This document shows positions 1 to 6,670 of a stretch of 13,590 nt of DNA, piece by piece; the first letter of the stretch is position 1; each line of letters begins with the position of its first letter. This stretch comes from Actinomycetota bacterium (GTDB lineage Bacteria > Actinomycetota > Thermoleophilia > Gaiellales > Gaiellaceae), in contig JAFAIV010000166.1 in assembly GCA_019236545.1 (NCBI GenBank), positions 1 through 13,590 on the forward strand, written 5' to 3'. The position numbers were made by a program, and so were the translations under genes. The notes under the pieces were generated by a model. That model ran no database searches, was not told where the DNA came from, and saw only the letters and a list, made by a program, of their open reading frames with translations.

Positions 1-1106
1 GCATGGAAGACGTTGCCGACGCGCAGGCCGGCCTCCTGCGAGAGCGCGTCGATGCGGCGCAGCACCTCGGGGAGCTTCGTGCGCGGGACGACGCCGTCCT
101 GGACGTAGTAGTCGGGGCTGACGCGGCCCATCGCCGCGAACGCGGCCTTGCGGCCGCGCCAGACGGTCGCGCGGTCGGTCGGGTCGGAGGCGATGCGCAC
201 CTCGATCGCGCCGGTCTCGCGACAGATCTCCTCGACGCGGGCGAGGTCCTCCTCGACCTGCGCCGCCGGGCCGTCGAGCTCGACGATGAGCGCCGCGCCG
301 CAGCCGTCCGGGTAGTTCGCGCCGACGGCCTTCTCGGCGGCCTCCATCGTGATCGCGTCCATCATCTCGATCGCCGCCGGCAGGACGCCCGCGGCGATCG
401 TCGCGCTGACGGCAGCGCCCGCGTCGTCGGTGTGCGCGAAGCCGGCCAGCAGCGTCACGACGGCCTCCGGCGCGCGCAGCAGGCGCAGCGTCAGCTTCGT
501 CGCGATCCCGAGCGTCCCCTCGGAGCCGACGAAGAGGCCGAGCAGGTCGGGCCCGTCGTCCCAGGCGGACAGCTCGACGAGCTCGCCGTCGGGCAGGACG
601 ACCTCCGCCGCGAGGACGTGGTTCACGGTGAAGCCGTACTTGAGGCAGTGCGCGCCGCCGGAGTTTTCGGCGACGTTGCCGCCGATCGTGCAGACCTGCT
701 GCGACGACGGGTCGGGCGCGTAGTAGAAGCCGTCGGCGGCGACCGCGCGCGTGACGTCGAGATTCGCGACGCCCGGCTCGACGACCGCGAGCCCCGCGTC
801 GAGGTCGAGCTCGAGGATTCGGTCGAGGCGCGCGAGCGAGATGACGATCCCGTCCTCCACCGGCAGCGCGCCGCCGGAGAGGCCGGTGCCGGCGCCGCGC
901 GCGACGAAGGGGACACCCGCCGCGTTGCAGGCGCGCACCGCCGCCTGGACGTCCGCCGCGGACTCCGCGAGGACGACGAGCCCCGGCACGACGCGGTGCG
1001 CGGTCAGGCCGTCGCACTCGTACGTCCGCAGCTGCGCCGGGTCGCGGACGAGCTGGTCGTCCCGCAGGGCGCCCGAGAGCGCGTCGACGACGGCCGAGAG
1101 GCTCAC
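1..1106 (-). CDS. glcD: FAD-binding 2-hydroxyacid oxidase, GlcD type (partial, C-terminus beyond window)
   Basis: Reading from GTG at 1106 toward position 1 gives 368 residues with the features of the glycolate oxidase GlcD / D-lactate dehydrogenase family. Visible are the FAD-binding loop ARGAGTGLSGGAL (residues 69-81), the PDPSSQ segment followed by CTIGGNVAENSGGAHCLKYG (139-158) and VGSEGTLG (193-200). The window edge cuts at GNVFH, the start of the family's GNxFHxGDGNxHP motif. By family knowledge such enzymes oxidise 2-hydroxy acids to 2-keto acids, often with a GlcE or Fe-S GlcF partner; none is visible here. An in-frame TAG lies just upstream (1115-1113 region) and no other ATG, GTG or TTG is near, so the GTG is the only sensible start. 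It sits 6 nt after a good -10, so the mRNA may be leaderless. It diverges from the IclR operon and probably shares its regulator. The substrate is unknown. Confidence 0.93.
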   Translation of the reverse strand, partial: MSLSAVVDALSGALRDDQLVRDPAQLRTYECDGLTAHRVVPGLVVLAESAADVQAAVRACNAAGVPFVARGAGTGLSGGALPVEDGIVISLARLDRILELDLDAGLAVVEPGVANLDVTRAVAADGFYYAPDPSSQQVCTIGGNVAENSGGAHCLKYGFTVNHVLAAEVVLPDGELVELSAWDDGPDLLGLFVGSEGTLGIATKLTLRLLRAPEAVVTLLAGFAHTDDAGAAVSATIAAGVLPAAIEMMDAITMEAAEKAVGANYPDGCGAALIVELDGPAAQVEEDLARVEEICRETGAIEVRIASDPTDRATVWRGRKAAFAAMGRVSPDYYVQDGVVPRTKLPEVLRRIDALSQEAGLRVGNVFH

Positions 1107-1112
1107 GGGCGC

Positions 1113-1141
1113 ACGCTAACGCCCTCCAACGCGATTCGCAA
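1113..1141 (-). promoter_or_regulatory. Predicted glcD promoter (sigma-70-like)
   Basis: On the minus strand, TTGCGA (1141-1136) is followed by a 17-nt spacer and TAGCGT (1118-1113). The hexamers and spacing fit a housekeeping promoter. The start codon GTG at 1106 begins 6 nt after the -10, so transcription should start at or next to the start codon, giving a leaderless mRNA. No transcript data; prediction from sequence only. Confidence 0.5.
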
Positions 1142-1147
1142 AAGCCT

Positions 1148-1166
1148 CTTTCCGTCATACGGAAAG
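1148..1166. promoter_or_regulatory. Perfect 19-bp inverted repeat, probable IclR operator
   Basis: CTTTCCGT-CAT-ACGGAAAG is an exact palindrome with 8-bp arms and a 3-bp spacer, in the 78-bp gap between glcD and the iclR-type gene. IclR-family dimers bind AT-flanked palindromes of about this size, often with TTCC/GGAA arms, beside their own gene. The left arm contains the predicted -35 of the plus-strand operon (1149-1154), so binding should block that promoter. The centre is about 50 bp upstream of the predicted glcD start, a position compatible with activation. I saw no second copy in the window. Confidence 0.72.
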
Positions 1167-1177
1167 CCGTGTAGGTT
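1149..1177 (+). promoter_or_regulatory. Predicted promoter of the iclR-led catabolic operon
   Basis: TTTCCG (1149-1154), a 17-nt spacer and TAGGTT (1172-1177). The GTG start at 1185 follows the -10 by 7 nt, so the message should be leaderless; no Shine-Dalgarno sequence is present. The -35 lies inside the inverted repeat 1148-1166, consistent with repression by the IclR-type product. The -35 is a weak match taken alone. Confidence 0.5.
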
Positions 1178-1184
1178 CCGACGC

Positions 1185-1949
1185 GTGTCCGTCAAGTCCG
1201 TCTCGCGGGCGCTCGACCTGCTCGAGGCGCTGGCCGTCCCGGAGGAGGTCGGCCTCGTCGAGCTCGCCACGCGCACCGGCCTCCAGCCGAGCACGGCGCA
1301 CCGGCTGCTCGGGACGCTGATCGAGCGCCGGTACGTCGTCCAGAGCGCCGCGACCGGTCGCTACCTCCTCGGCCACAAGCTGAACGAGATCGCCGTCGCG
1401 GTCGCGAAGCGGACGGAGCACCTCCGCGAGCTCGCGCGGCCGCACCTGGAGACGATCAAGAAGGTCACCGGCGAGAGCGCGAACCTGACCGTCCTCGAGC
1501 CGCCCAACATCGTCTACGTCGACCAGGTCGAGGGCTCGCGCAGCGTGCGGATGTTCGCGCGCATCGGCGCGGCCGTGCCCGCGTACGCGACGGCCGCCGG
1601 GAAGGCGATGCTCGCCCAGATGCCGCCGGCCGTGGTGCGCGAGATCTACGGCGACGCGCCGCTCGAGCAGCTGACGCCGCGGACGATCGCCTCGGTCGAG
1701 GCGCTGCTCGCCGAGCTCGACGAGGTACGGGAGCGCGGCTTCGGCGTCGACCGCGAGGAGCAGGAGCCGGGCGTCGGCTGCGTCGCGGCCCCCATTCGCG
1801 GCGACGGCGCCGTCGTCGGCGCGCTCAGCGTGTCCGCGCCGATGCCGCGGATCGACGCCGCCGACCCGGCAGAGCTCGGCGAGCTCTTGATCTCGCGCGC
1901 GGACGCCGTCTCGATGTCGCTCGGATTCGTCGTAGGATCGCGGCGGTGA
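1185..1949 (+). CDS. IclR-family transcriptional regulator
   Basis: 254 residues from GTG 1185, the normal IclR length. The N-terminal winged helix-turn-helix spans about residues 4-65, with the recognition helix near LQPSTAHRLLGTLIERRYV (33-51). The C-terminal effector domain follows (about 80-250), with the typical AYATAAGKAMLA (133-144), ERGFGVDREEQEPGVGCVAAPI (183-204) and a closing VGALSVSAP (211-219). IclR proteins bind small metabolites through this domain and commonly control sugar-acid or aromatic catabolic operons. The reading frame is open far upstream, but everything before 1185 is antisense to glcD and belongs to that gene. The GTG fits the family start and lies 7 nt after a -10. 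It is the first gene of the operon it probably controls; its stop overlaps the next start by 4 bp (GTGA). The effector is unknown, possibly a hydroxy acid or keto acid of this pathway. Confidence 0.95.
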   Translation: MSVKSVSRALDLLEALAVPEEVGLVELATRTGLQPSTAHRLLGTLIERRYVVQSAATGRYLLGHKLNEIAVAVAKRTEHLRELARPHLETIKKVTGESANLTVLEPPNIVYVDQVEGSRSVRMFARIGAAVPAYATAAGKAMLAQMPPAVVREIYGDAPLEQLTPRTIASVEALLAELDEVRERGFGVDREEQEPGVGCVAAPIRGDGAVVGALSVSAPMPRIDAADPAELGELLISRADAVSMSLGFVVGSRR

Positions 1950-2884
1950 GCGTCCGCCACTTCCTCCGCGCGCAGGGCCTCCCGGCGGGCGACCTGAACG
2001 AGCTGCCGGACTCCCCGAAGCGCTTCCCCGACGGGGCGCAGTACCGCATCGAGATCCCGTCCACCGAGGGGCCGGCCTGCCTCGCGGCAGTGCTCGCCGA
2101 GGCGGAGCGGCTCGACGTCCGCGTGCACCGGGTCTCCCAGGGTTCGGGCGTCTTCATGCAGACCGACGCCGAGCTGGAGGAAATGGCGCGGCTCGCGGCC
2201 GACGCGCGGGTCGAGGTCTCGCTCTTCGCGCGCCCGAACGCGGCCTGGGGCACGAGCGCGACCGCCCGGGCGCACGCGGGCTTCGCGGCGGCGGCGCACG
2301 GCCAGGAGCAGGTCGTCGCCAACCTCGAGGACTGCGTTCGCGCCGCCGAGCACGGCTTCCGGTCGGTGCTGATCGCCGACGTCGGCGTGCTGGAGCTCTT
2401 CGGCGAGGCGCGCCGCGCGGGCCTGCTCCCCGAGGACATGCAGGCGAAGGTGTCCGTGATGCTGCCCGCGGCGAACCCGGCGAGCGCGCGCCTGTTCGAG
2501 CGCCTCGGCGCCTCCACGATCAATCTCCCGACCGACCTCTCGCTCGCGGAGATCGCCGCCATCCGGGCCGCGGTCGACGTGCCGCTCGATGTCTACGTCG
2601 AGGCGCCGGACAACGTCGGCGGCTTCGTCCGCCACCACGAGATCCCGGAGCTGATCCGGGTCGCCGCGCCGGTCTACGTGAAGTTCGGGCTCCGCAACGC
2701 GCCGGACGTCTACCCGGCCGGCTCGCACCTCGAGGCGACGACGGTCGCCCTCTCGCGCGAACGCGTCCGCCGCGCGCGGCTCGGGATGGAGCTGCTCGTG
2801 CGCTCCGGCTTCGAGCCGACGACCTCCGAGCTCGGCGCCGCCGGGCTCGCCGTCCCCGTCCCGACGAGACAAGGAGTCGCATGA
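1946..2884 (+). CDS. U32-peptidase-like TIM-barrel protein of unknown function
   Basis: 312 residues from GTG 1946, in a 4-bp GTGA overlap with the iclR stop. I do not recognise a characterised function. The middle resembles the U32 'collagenase-like' barrel: NLEDCVRAAEHGFRSVLIAD (126-145), an MQAKVSVMLPAANPASARLF stretch (165-184), and LGASTINLPTDLSLAEIAAI (187-206), which matches the U32 pattern of a Gln-x-x-Val-x-Asn strand, a Gly-Ala turn and the 'R-E-L-S-L-x-E-I' segment. The cysteine-rich C-terminal part of ordinary U32 proteins is missing; only C45 and C130 are present. No signal peptide or membrane segment is seen, so it should be cytoplasmic. Its place inside a sugar-acid operon suggests a barrel enzyme on a small metabolite, not a protease. 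It could also be another (beta/alpha)8 lyase or aldolase-like family; the U32 link is moderate. Confidence 0.85.
   Translation: MSVRHFLRAQGLPAGDLNELPDSPKRFPDGAQYRIEIPSTEGPACLAAVLAEAERLDVRVHRVSQGSGVFMQTDAELEEMARLAADARVEVSLFARPNAAWGTSATARAHAGFAAAAHGQEQVVANLEDCVRAAEHGFRSVLIADVGVLELFGEARRAGLLPEDMQAKVSVMLPAANPASARLFERLGASTINLPTDLSLAEIAAIRAAVDVPLDVYVEAPDNVGGFVRHHEIPELIRVAAPVYVKFGLRNAPDVYPAGSHLEATTVALSRERVRRARLGMELLVRSGFEPTTSELGAAGLAVPVPTRQGVA
2871..2876 (+). promoter_or_regulatory. Ribosome binding site of the isomerase/epimerase gene
   Basis: AAGGAG, 4 nt before ATG 2881 and within the end of the preceding gene. It fixes this ATG as the start, in an ATGA overlap. Confidence 0.75.
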
Positions 2885-3876
2885 GCCGTCCCGTCACGCT
2901 GTTCACCGGCCAGTGGGCCGACCTGCCGCTCGAGGAGCTGGCCGCGAAGACGTCGTCCTGGGGCTTCGACGGCCTCGAGCTCGCCTGCTGGGGCGACCAC
3001 TTCGAGGTCGACCAGGCGCTCGCGGACGAGAGCTACTGCCGCCGCAAGCGCGAGCTGCTCGAGTCAAAGGGCCTCGGCTGCTGGGCGCTCGGCGCCCATC
3101 TCGTGGGCCAGTGCGTGCTCGACCGGATCGACTCGCGCAACCAGGGGATCCTGCCGCCCGAGGTCTGGGGCGACGGCGACCCGGCCGGCGTCCGCCAGCG
3201 CGCCGCCGAGCGGATGAAGGACACCGCCCGCGCCGCCGCGCGGTTCGGCGTGACGCAGGTGAACGGCTTCACCGGCTCGCAGATCTGGCACCTCATCTAC
3301 TCGTTCCCGCCGAACGACTTCGACGAGATCGACCGCGCGTACGAGGAGTTCGCCGAGGTCTGGAACCCGATCATGGACGTCTTCGACCAGGAGGGCGTCC
3401 GCTTCGGCCTCGAGGTGCACCCGACGGAGATCGCCTACGACTTCGTCACGACGCGCCGCGTCCTCGACGCGATCGGGAACCGCGAGGCGTTCGGGATCAA
3501 CCTCGACCCCTCGCACTTCGCGCACCAGTTCCTCGACACGGCGCAGTTCGCGCTCGAGTTCGCCGACCGGATCTACCACGTTCACGTCAAGGACTCGAAG
3601 AAGCGTCTCGACGGGCGCCGCTCGATCCTCGGCTCGCACCTGAACTTCGGGGAGGAGGCTCGCGGCTGGGACTTCGTCTCGCCCGGCCACGGCGACGTCG
3701 ACTTCGAGGCGTTCTTCCGCGCGCTCAACCGGATCGGCTACCAGGGGCCGCTCTCGATCGAATGGGAGGACTCGGGGATGGATCGCGAGTGGGGCGCGCA
3801 GGACGCGCTCGCCTTCGTGCGCAGGACGGATTTCGCTCCGTCGGCGGTGGCCTTCGACGCGGCGATGCAGCGATGA
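2881..3876 (+). CDS. Sugar phosphate isomerase/epimerase-like protein (xylose isomerase-like TIM barrel)
   Basis: 331 residues, somewhat longer than the usual 270-300 of the AP_endonuc_2/xylose isomerase-like barrel family. The four metal-binding positions expected of the fold are visible: E178 in GLEVHPTE, D209 in NLDPSHFAHQ (with H212), H235 in YHVHVKDSK and E294 in LSIEWEDSG. The N-terminus has the family pattern WGFDGLELACWGDHF (27-41). Such proteins use a divalent metal to move a carbonyl or invert a carbinol in sugars, inositol derivatives or keto-sugars. It is joined by ATGA overlaps to both neighbours and is directly followed by a Gfo/Idh/MocA dehydrogenase, a common pairing in inositol- and sugar-degrading clusters. 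An insertion around residues 80-105 and a long 240-265 loop may shape substrate choice. Isomerase versus 3-epimerase versus dehydratase (IolE-like) cannot be settled. Confidence 0.93.
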   Translation: MSRPVTLFTGQWADLPLEELAAKTSSWGFDGLELACWGDHFEVDQALADESYCRRKRELLESKGLGCWALGAHLVGQCVLDRIDSRNQGILPPEVWGDGDPAGVRQRAAERMKDTARAAARFGVTQVNGFTGSQIWHLIYSFPPNDFDEIDRAYEEFAEVWNPIMDVFDQEGVRFGLEVHPTEIAYDFVTTRRVLDAIGNREAFGINLDPSHFAHQFLDTAQFALEFADRIYHVHVKDSKKRLDGRRSILGSHLNFGEEARGWDFVSPGHGDVDFEAFFRALNRIGYQGPLSIEWEDSGMDREWGAQDALAFVRRTDFAPSAVAFDAAMQR

Positions 3877-5018
3877 GCGAGGAGACCGGGTTCCAGACGA
3901 TGGGCCGGGCCTCCGGCGGCGGCGAGATCCAGCCGATCGGCGTGGGGATGCTCGGCTACGCGTTCATGGGCAAGGCGCACTCGAACGCGTTCAAGAAGCT
4001 CTCGTACATGGCGTGGCCGCCGCCGCTGATGCCGCGGCTCGTCGCCATCGCCGGCCGCGACGAGGCGGCGGTGAGCGAGGCGGCGCGACGCTACGGCTAC
4101 GAGCGCGCCGTGACCGACTGGCACGAGCTCGTCTCCGACCCGGAGATCGAGCTCTTCGACAACGGCGGCCCGAACAACCTCCACGCCGAGCCGACCGTGC
4201 TCGCGGCGGAGGCCGGGAAGCACGTCGTCTGCGAGAAGCCGCTCGGGCGCGACGCGGCGGAGTCGTACGAGATCTGGCAGCGCGTCGAGAAGACCGGCGT
4301 CGTCGCGCTCTGCGCGTTCAACTACCGCTTCGTCCCCGCGAACCGGCTCGCACGGATGCTGATCGAGTCCGGCCAGCTGGGCGAGATCCACCACTTCCGC
4401 GGCCGCTACCTGCAGGAGTGGGGAACGACCGACGCTGGCGTCTGGCGCTTCGACAAGTCGCTCGCCGGCTCCGGCGCGCTCGGCGACCTCGGCGCGCACG
4501 TGATCGACCTCGCGCGCTACCTCCTCGGCGACGAGATCGCGACCGTCAGCGGCGTCACGGCGACGTTCAAGCCGGGCCGCGAGGTCGACGACGCGTTCGA
4601 GGCGGCGGTGCAGTTCGAGGGCGGCACCGTCGGGACGATCGAGGCGAGCCGCTTCGCGCCGGGCCGCAAGAACTCGTTCCAGTGGGAGATCAACGGCTCG
4701 AAGGGCTCGCTCGCCTTCGACATGGAGCGGATGAACGAGCTCTACATCTCCGAGGGCACGAGCGGCTTCCGGACGAAGCTCGTCAGCGAGGCCGACGACC
4801 CGTTCTGGTCGTGGTGGTGGCCCCACGGCCACATCATCGGCTGGGGCGACACCTTCGTCCACGAGCTGACGCACGTCCTCGCGGCGATCGCCGGCCAGGA
4901 CACGATCGCCCCGCACGGGGCGACGTTCGAGGACGGCTACCGCGCCGCCGAGGTCTGCGACGCGATCGTCCGCTCGTCCGAGAACGGCCGCCGCGAGCGC
5001 GTGGAGTACCGGGGCTGA
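3873..5018 (+). CDS. Gfo/Idh/MocA-family NAD(P)-dependent oxidoreductase
   Basis: 381 residues from ATG 3873, which overlaps the previous stop (ATGA). The Rossmann loop is GVGMLGYAFMGKAH (23-36); the family's EKP signature with its catalytic lysine is CEKPLG (120-125, K122). The C-terminal alpha/beta substrate domain carries GALGDLGAHVIDLARYLLGD (201-220), with D205, H209 and D212 in the usual active-site positions. The first 20 residues (rich in Gly, Ser and Glu) precede the fold and look like a short disordered tail. Relatives oxidise a sugar or inositol hydroxyl to a ketone or lactone, or run the reverse reduction. In this operon it probably makes a keto-sugar or sugar lactone. The motif FNYRFVPANRLARMLIESGQ (149-168) is typical of the family. 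Substrate unknown; family certain. Confidence 0.96.
   Translation: MSEETGFQTMGRASGGGEIQPIGVGMLGYAFMGKAHSNAFKKLSYMAWPPPLMPRLVAIAGRDEAAVSEAARRYGYERAVTDWHELVSDPEIELFDNGGPNNLHAEPTVLAAEAGKHVVCEKPLGRDAAESYEIWQRVEKTGVVALCAFNYRFVPANRLARMLIESGQLGEIHHFRGRYLQEWGTTDAGVWRFDKSLAGSGALGDLGAHVIDLARYLLGDEIATVSGVTATFKPGREVDDAFEAAVQFEGGTVGTIEASRFAPGRKNSFQWEINGSKGSLAFDMERMNELYISEGTSGFRTKLVSEADDPFWSWWWPHGHIIGWGDTFVHELTHVLAAIAGQDTIAPHGATFEDGYRAAEVCDAIVRSSENGRRERVEYRG
5003..5017 (+). promoter_or_regulatory. Ribosome binding site and CTG start of the dehydratase gene
   Basis: GGAG (5003-5006), 8 nt before CTG 5015. This CTG forms a 4-bp CTGA overlap with the stop of the preceding gene, just as its neighbours use GTGA or ATGA. 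No ATG, GTG or TTG lies in this frame nearby before the conserved N-terminus of the family. Confidence 0.65.
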
Positions 5019-6670
5019 GAGGCCTCGCCAACCAGGATCTCGTCGACTCGCCGCGCCGCGCGGGCGCCCGCGCGCACCTGCGCGCGATGGGGCTCACGGA
5101 GGCCGACTGGTCGAAGCCGCTGATCGGCATCGCCACGACCTGGACCGGGACGATGCCCTGCAACATGGGCCAGCGCGACCTCGCGCAGCACGTCGCCGCC
5201 GGGATCCGGGCCGCCGGCGGCACGCCGCTCGAGTTCAACACGATCGCGATCTCGGACAACCTCACGATGGGGACGCCGGGGATGCGCGCGTCGCTCGTCT
5301 CCCGCGAGGTGATCGCCGACTCGATCGAGCTCGTCGGCCGCAGCCAGCGCTTCGACGGGCTCGTCTGCCTCGTCGGCTGCGACAAGACCGTCCCGGGCGC
5401 GGTGATGGCGGCGATCCGGCTCGACCTGCCGACGGTCGTCCTCTACTCGGGCGCGATGGCGCCGGGGCGCTACCACGGGCGCCAGGTGACGATCCAGGAC
5501 GTCTGGGAGGCTGTCGGGGCGCACGAGGCCGGGCGGATCGGCGACGAGGAACTTGCCGCGCTGGAGCGAGACGCCTGCCCCGGGATCGGCGCCTGCACCG
5601 GCCACTTCACGGCGAACACGATGGCCACCGCCGTCGACTTCCTCGGCCTCGGCCCGATCGGGCTCGGCTCCGTGACGGCAACCGACCCGGAGAAGCCCGC
5701 CGCCGCCGAGGCCGCGGGACGGCTTGCGGTCGACGTGGTCGCGCGCGACCTGCGGCCGTCGGCGCTCGTCACCGAGGCGGCGCTCGCGAACGCGGTCACC
5801 GGCGTGGCGGGGACGGGCGGCTCGACGAACGGCGTCCTCCACCTGCTGGCCATCGCGGAGGAGGCGGGCGTGCCGCTGACGCTCGACACGATCGACGCCA
5901 TCGCCAGGCGCACGCCTGTCGTCGCGAGCCTCACGCCCGGCGGGAAGTACGTCGCGGGCGACCTCCACTGCGCCGGCGGGACCGCCGCCGTGATGAAGCA
6001 GCTCCTGCCGTGGCTCGACGGCGACGCGCTCACCGTCGACGGCCGCACGCTCGCCGAGCACGCCGCCGCCGCGCCCGACCCCGACGGCGAGGTGCTCGCG
6101 CCGCACGACGCGCCCTTCAAGCCCGGCGGCGCGCTGCGCGTCCTCCGCGGCAACCTCGCGCCCGAGGGCGCGGTCGTGAAGCTCGCCGGCCACGAGCCGC
6201 ACGTGCTCTCCGGCCCGGCTCGCGTCTTCGACTCCGAGGCGGACTGCAAGGCCGGCGTCTATGACGGACTCGTCCAGCCGGGCGAGATCGTCGTCGTCCG
6301 CTACGAGGGCCCGTCCGGCGCGCCCGGGATGCCGGAGATGCTCGGGATCACGTCCGCGATCGTCGGCGCCGGGCTCGGCGAGTCGGTCGCGCTCGTCACC
6401 GACGGCCGCTTCAGCGGCGCGACGCGCGGCCTGATGGTCGGCCACGTCGCGCCCGAGGCCGCGCGCGGCGGGCCGCTTGCGATCGTCGAGGACGGGGACA
6501 CGATCACGATCGACACCGAAGCGCGTACGCTCCAGCTCGACCTCTCGGCCGAGCTGATCGCCGCCCGCCTCGCTGGCTGGACGCCGCCCGAGCCGCGCGC
6601 GACCTCCGGCGTGCTCGCGAAGTACGCGCGCTCCGTCTCCTCGGCAGCCACGGGAGCCGTGACGCGATGA
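5015..6670 (+). CDS. IlvD/Edd-family dehydratase (dihydroxy-acid dehydratase-like; probable sugar-acid dehydratase)
   Basis: 551 residues from CTG 5015. It resembles bacterial dihydroxy-acid dehydratase over its whole length. Three cysteines stand where [2Fe-2S]-type members bind their cluster: C49 (MPCNM), C122 (GCDKTVPG) and C194 (CPGIGACTGHFTANTMA). K124, E441 and the catalytic serine S467 in TDGRFSG are present. These enzymes remove water from a 2,3-dihydroxy acid to give a 2-keto acid; several paralogues act on aldonates such as arabonate or xylonate. Because the gene sits in a sugar-type operon with no other branched-chain amino acid gene, an aldonate dehydratase role is more likely than valine/isoleucine synthesis (inference). 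Residues around SDNLTMGTPGM (80-90) and HCAGG (318-322) differ from ordinary IlvD. The ATG at about 5089 would cut off conserved residues RRAGARAHLRA, so CTG is preferred. The stop overlaps the SDR start (ATGA). Confidence 0.93.
   Translation: MRGLANQDLVDSPRRAGARAHLRAMGLTEADWSKPLIGIATTWTGTMPCNMGQRDLAQHVAAGIRAAGGTPLEFNTIAISDNLTMGTPGMRASLVSREVIADSIELVGRSQRFDGLVCLVGCDKTVPGAVMAAIRLDLPTVVLYSGAMAPGRYHGRQVTIQDVWEAVGAHEAGRIGDEELAALERDACPGIGACTGHFTANTMATAVDFLGLGPIGLGSVTATDPEKPAAAEAAGRLAVDVVARDLRPSALVTEAALANAVTGVAGTGGSTNGVLHLLAIAEEAGVPLTLDTIDAIARRTPVVASLTPGGKYVAGDLHCAGGTAAVMKQLLPWLDGDALTVDGRTLAEHAAAAPDPDGEVLAPHDAPFKPGGALRVLRGNLAPEGAVVKLAGHEPHVLSGPARVFDSEADCKAGVYDGLVQPGEIVVVRYEGPSGAPGMPEMLGITSAIVGAGLGESVALVTDGRFSGATRGLMVGHVAPEAARGGPLAIVEDGDTITIDTEARTLQLDLSAELIAARLAGWTPPEPRATSGVLAKYARSVSSAATGAVTR

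Noticed and set aside
3..1184. Long plus-strand open frame upstream of the IclR gene
   Set aside because: Arginine- and aspartate-rich antisense shadow of the glcD-type gene; the minus strand carries clear FAD-oxidase motifs, and the IclR fold begins at GTG 1185.
2913..3872. Plus-strand frame preceding and fused to the Gfo/Idh protein
   Set aside because: Shadow of the isomerase/epimerase gene; the Gfo/Idh fold starts after ATG 3873 in an ATGA overlap.
4937..6445. 500-residue minus-strand open frame opposite the dehydratase
   Set aside because: GC-rich antisense shadow; the dehydratase frame shows full family conservation.
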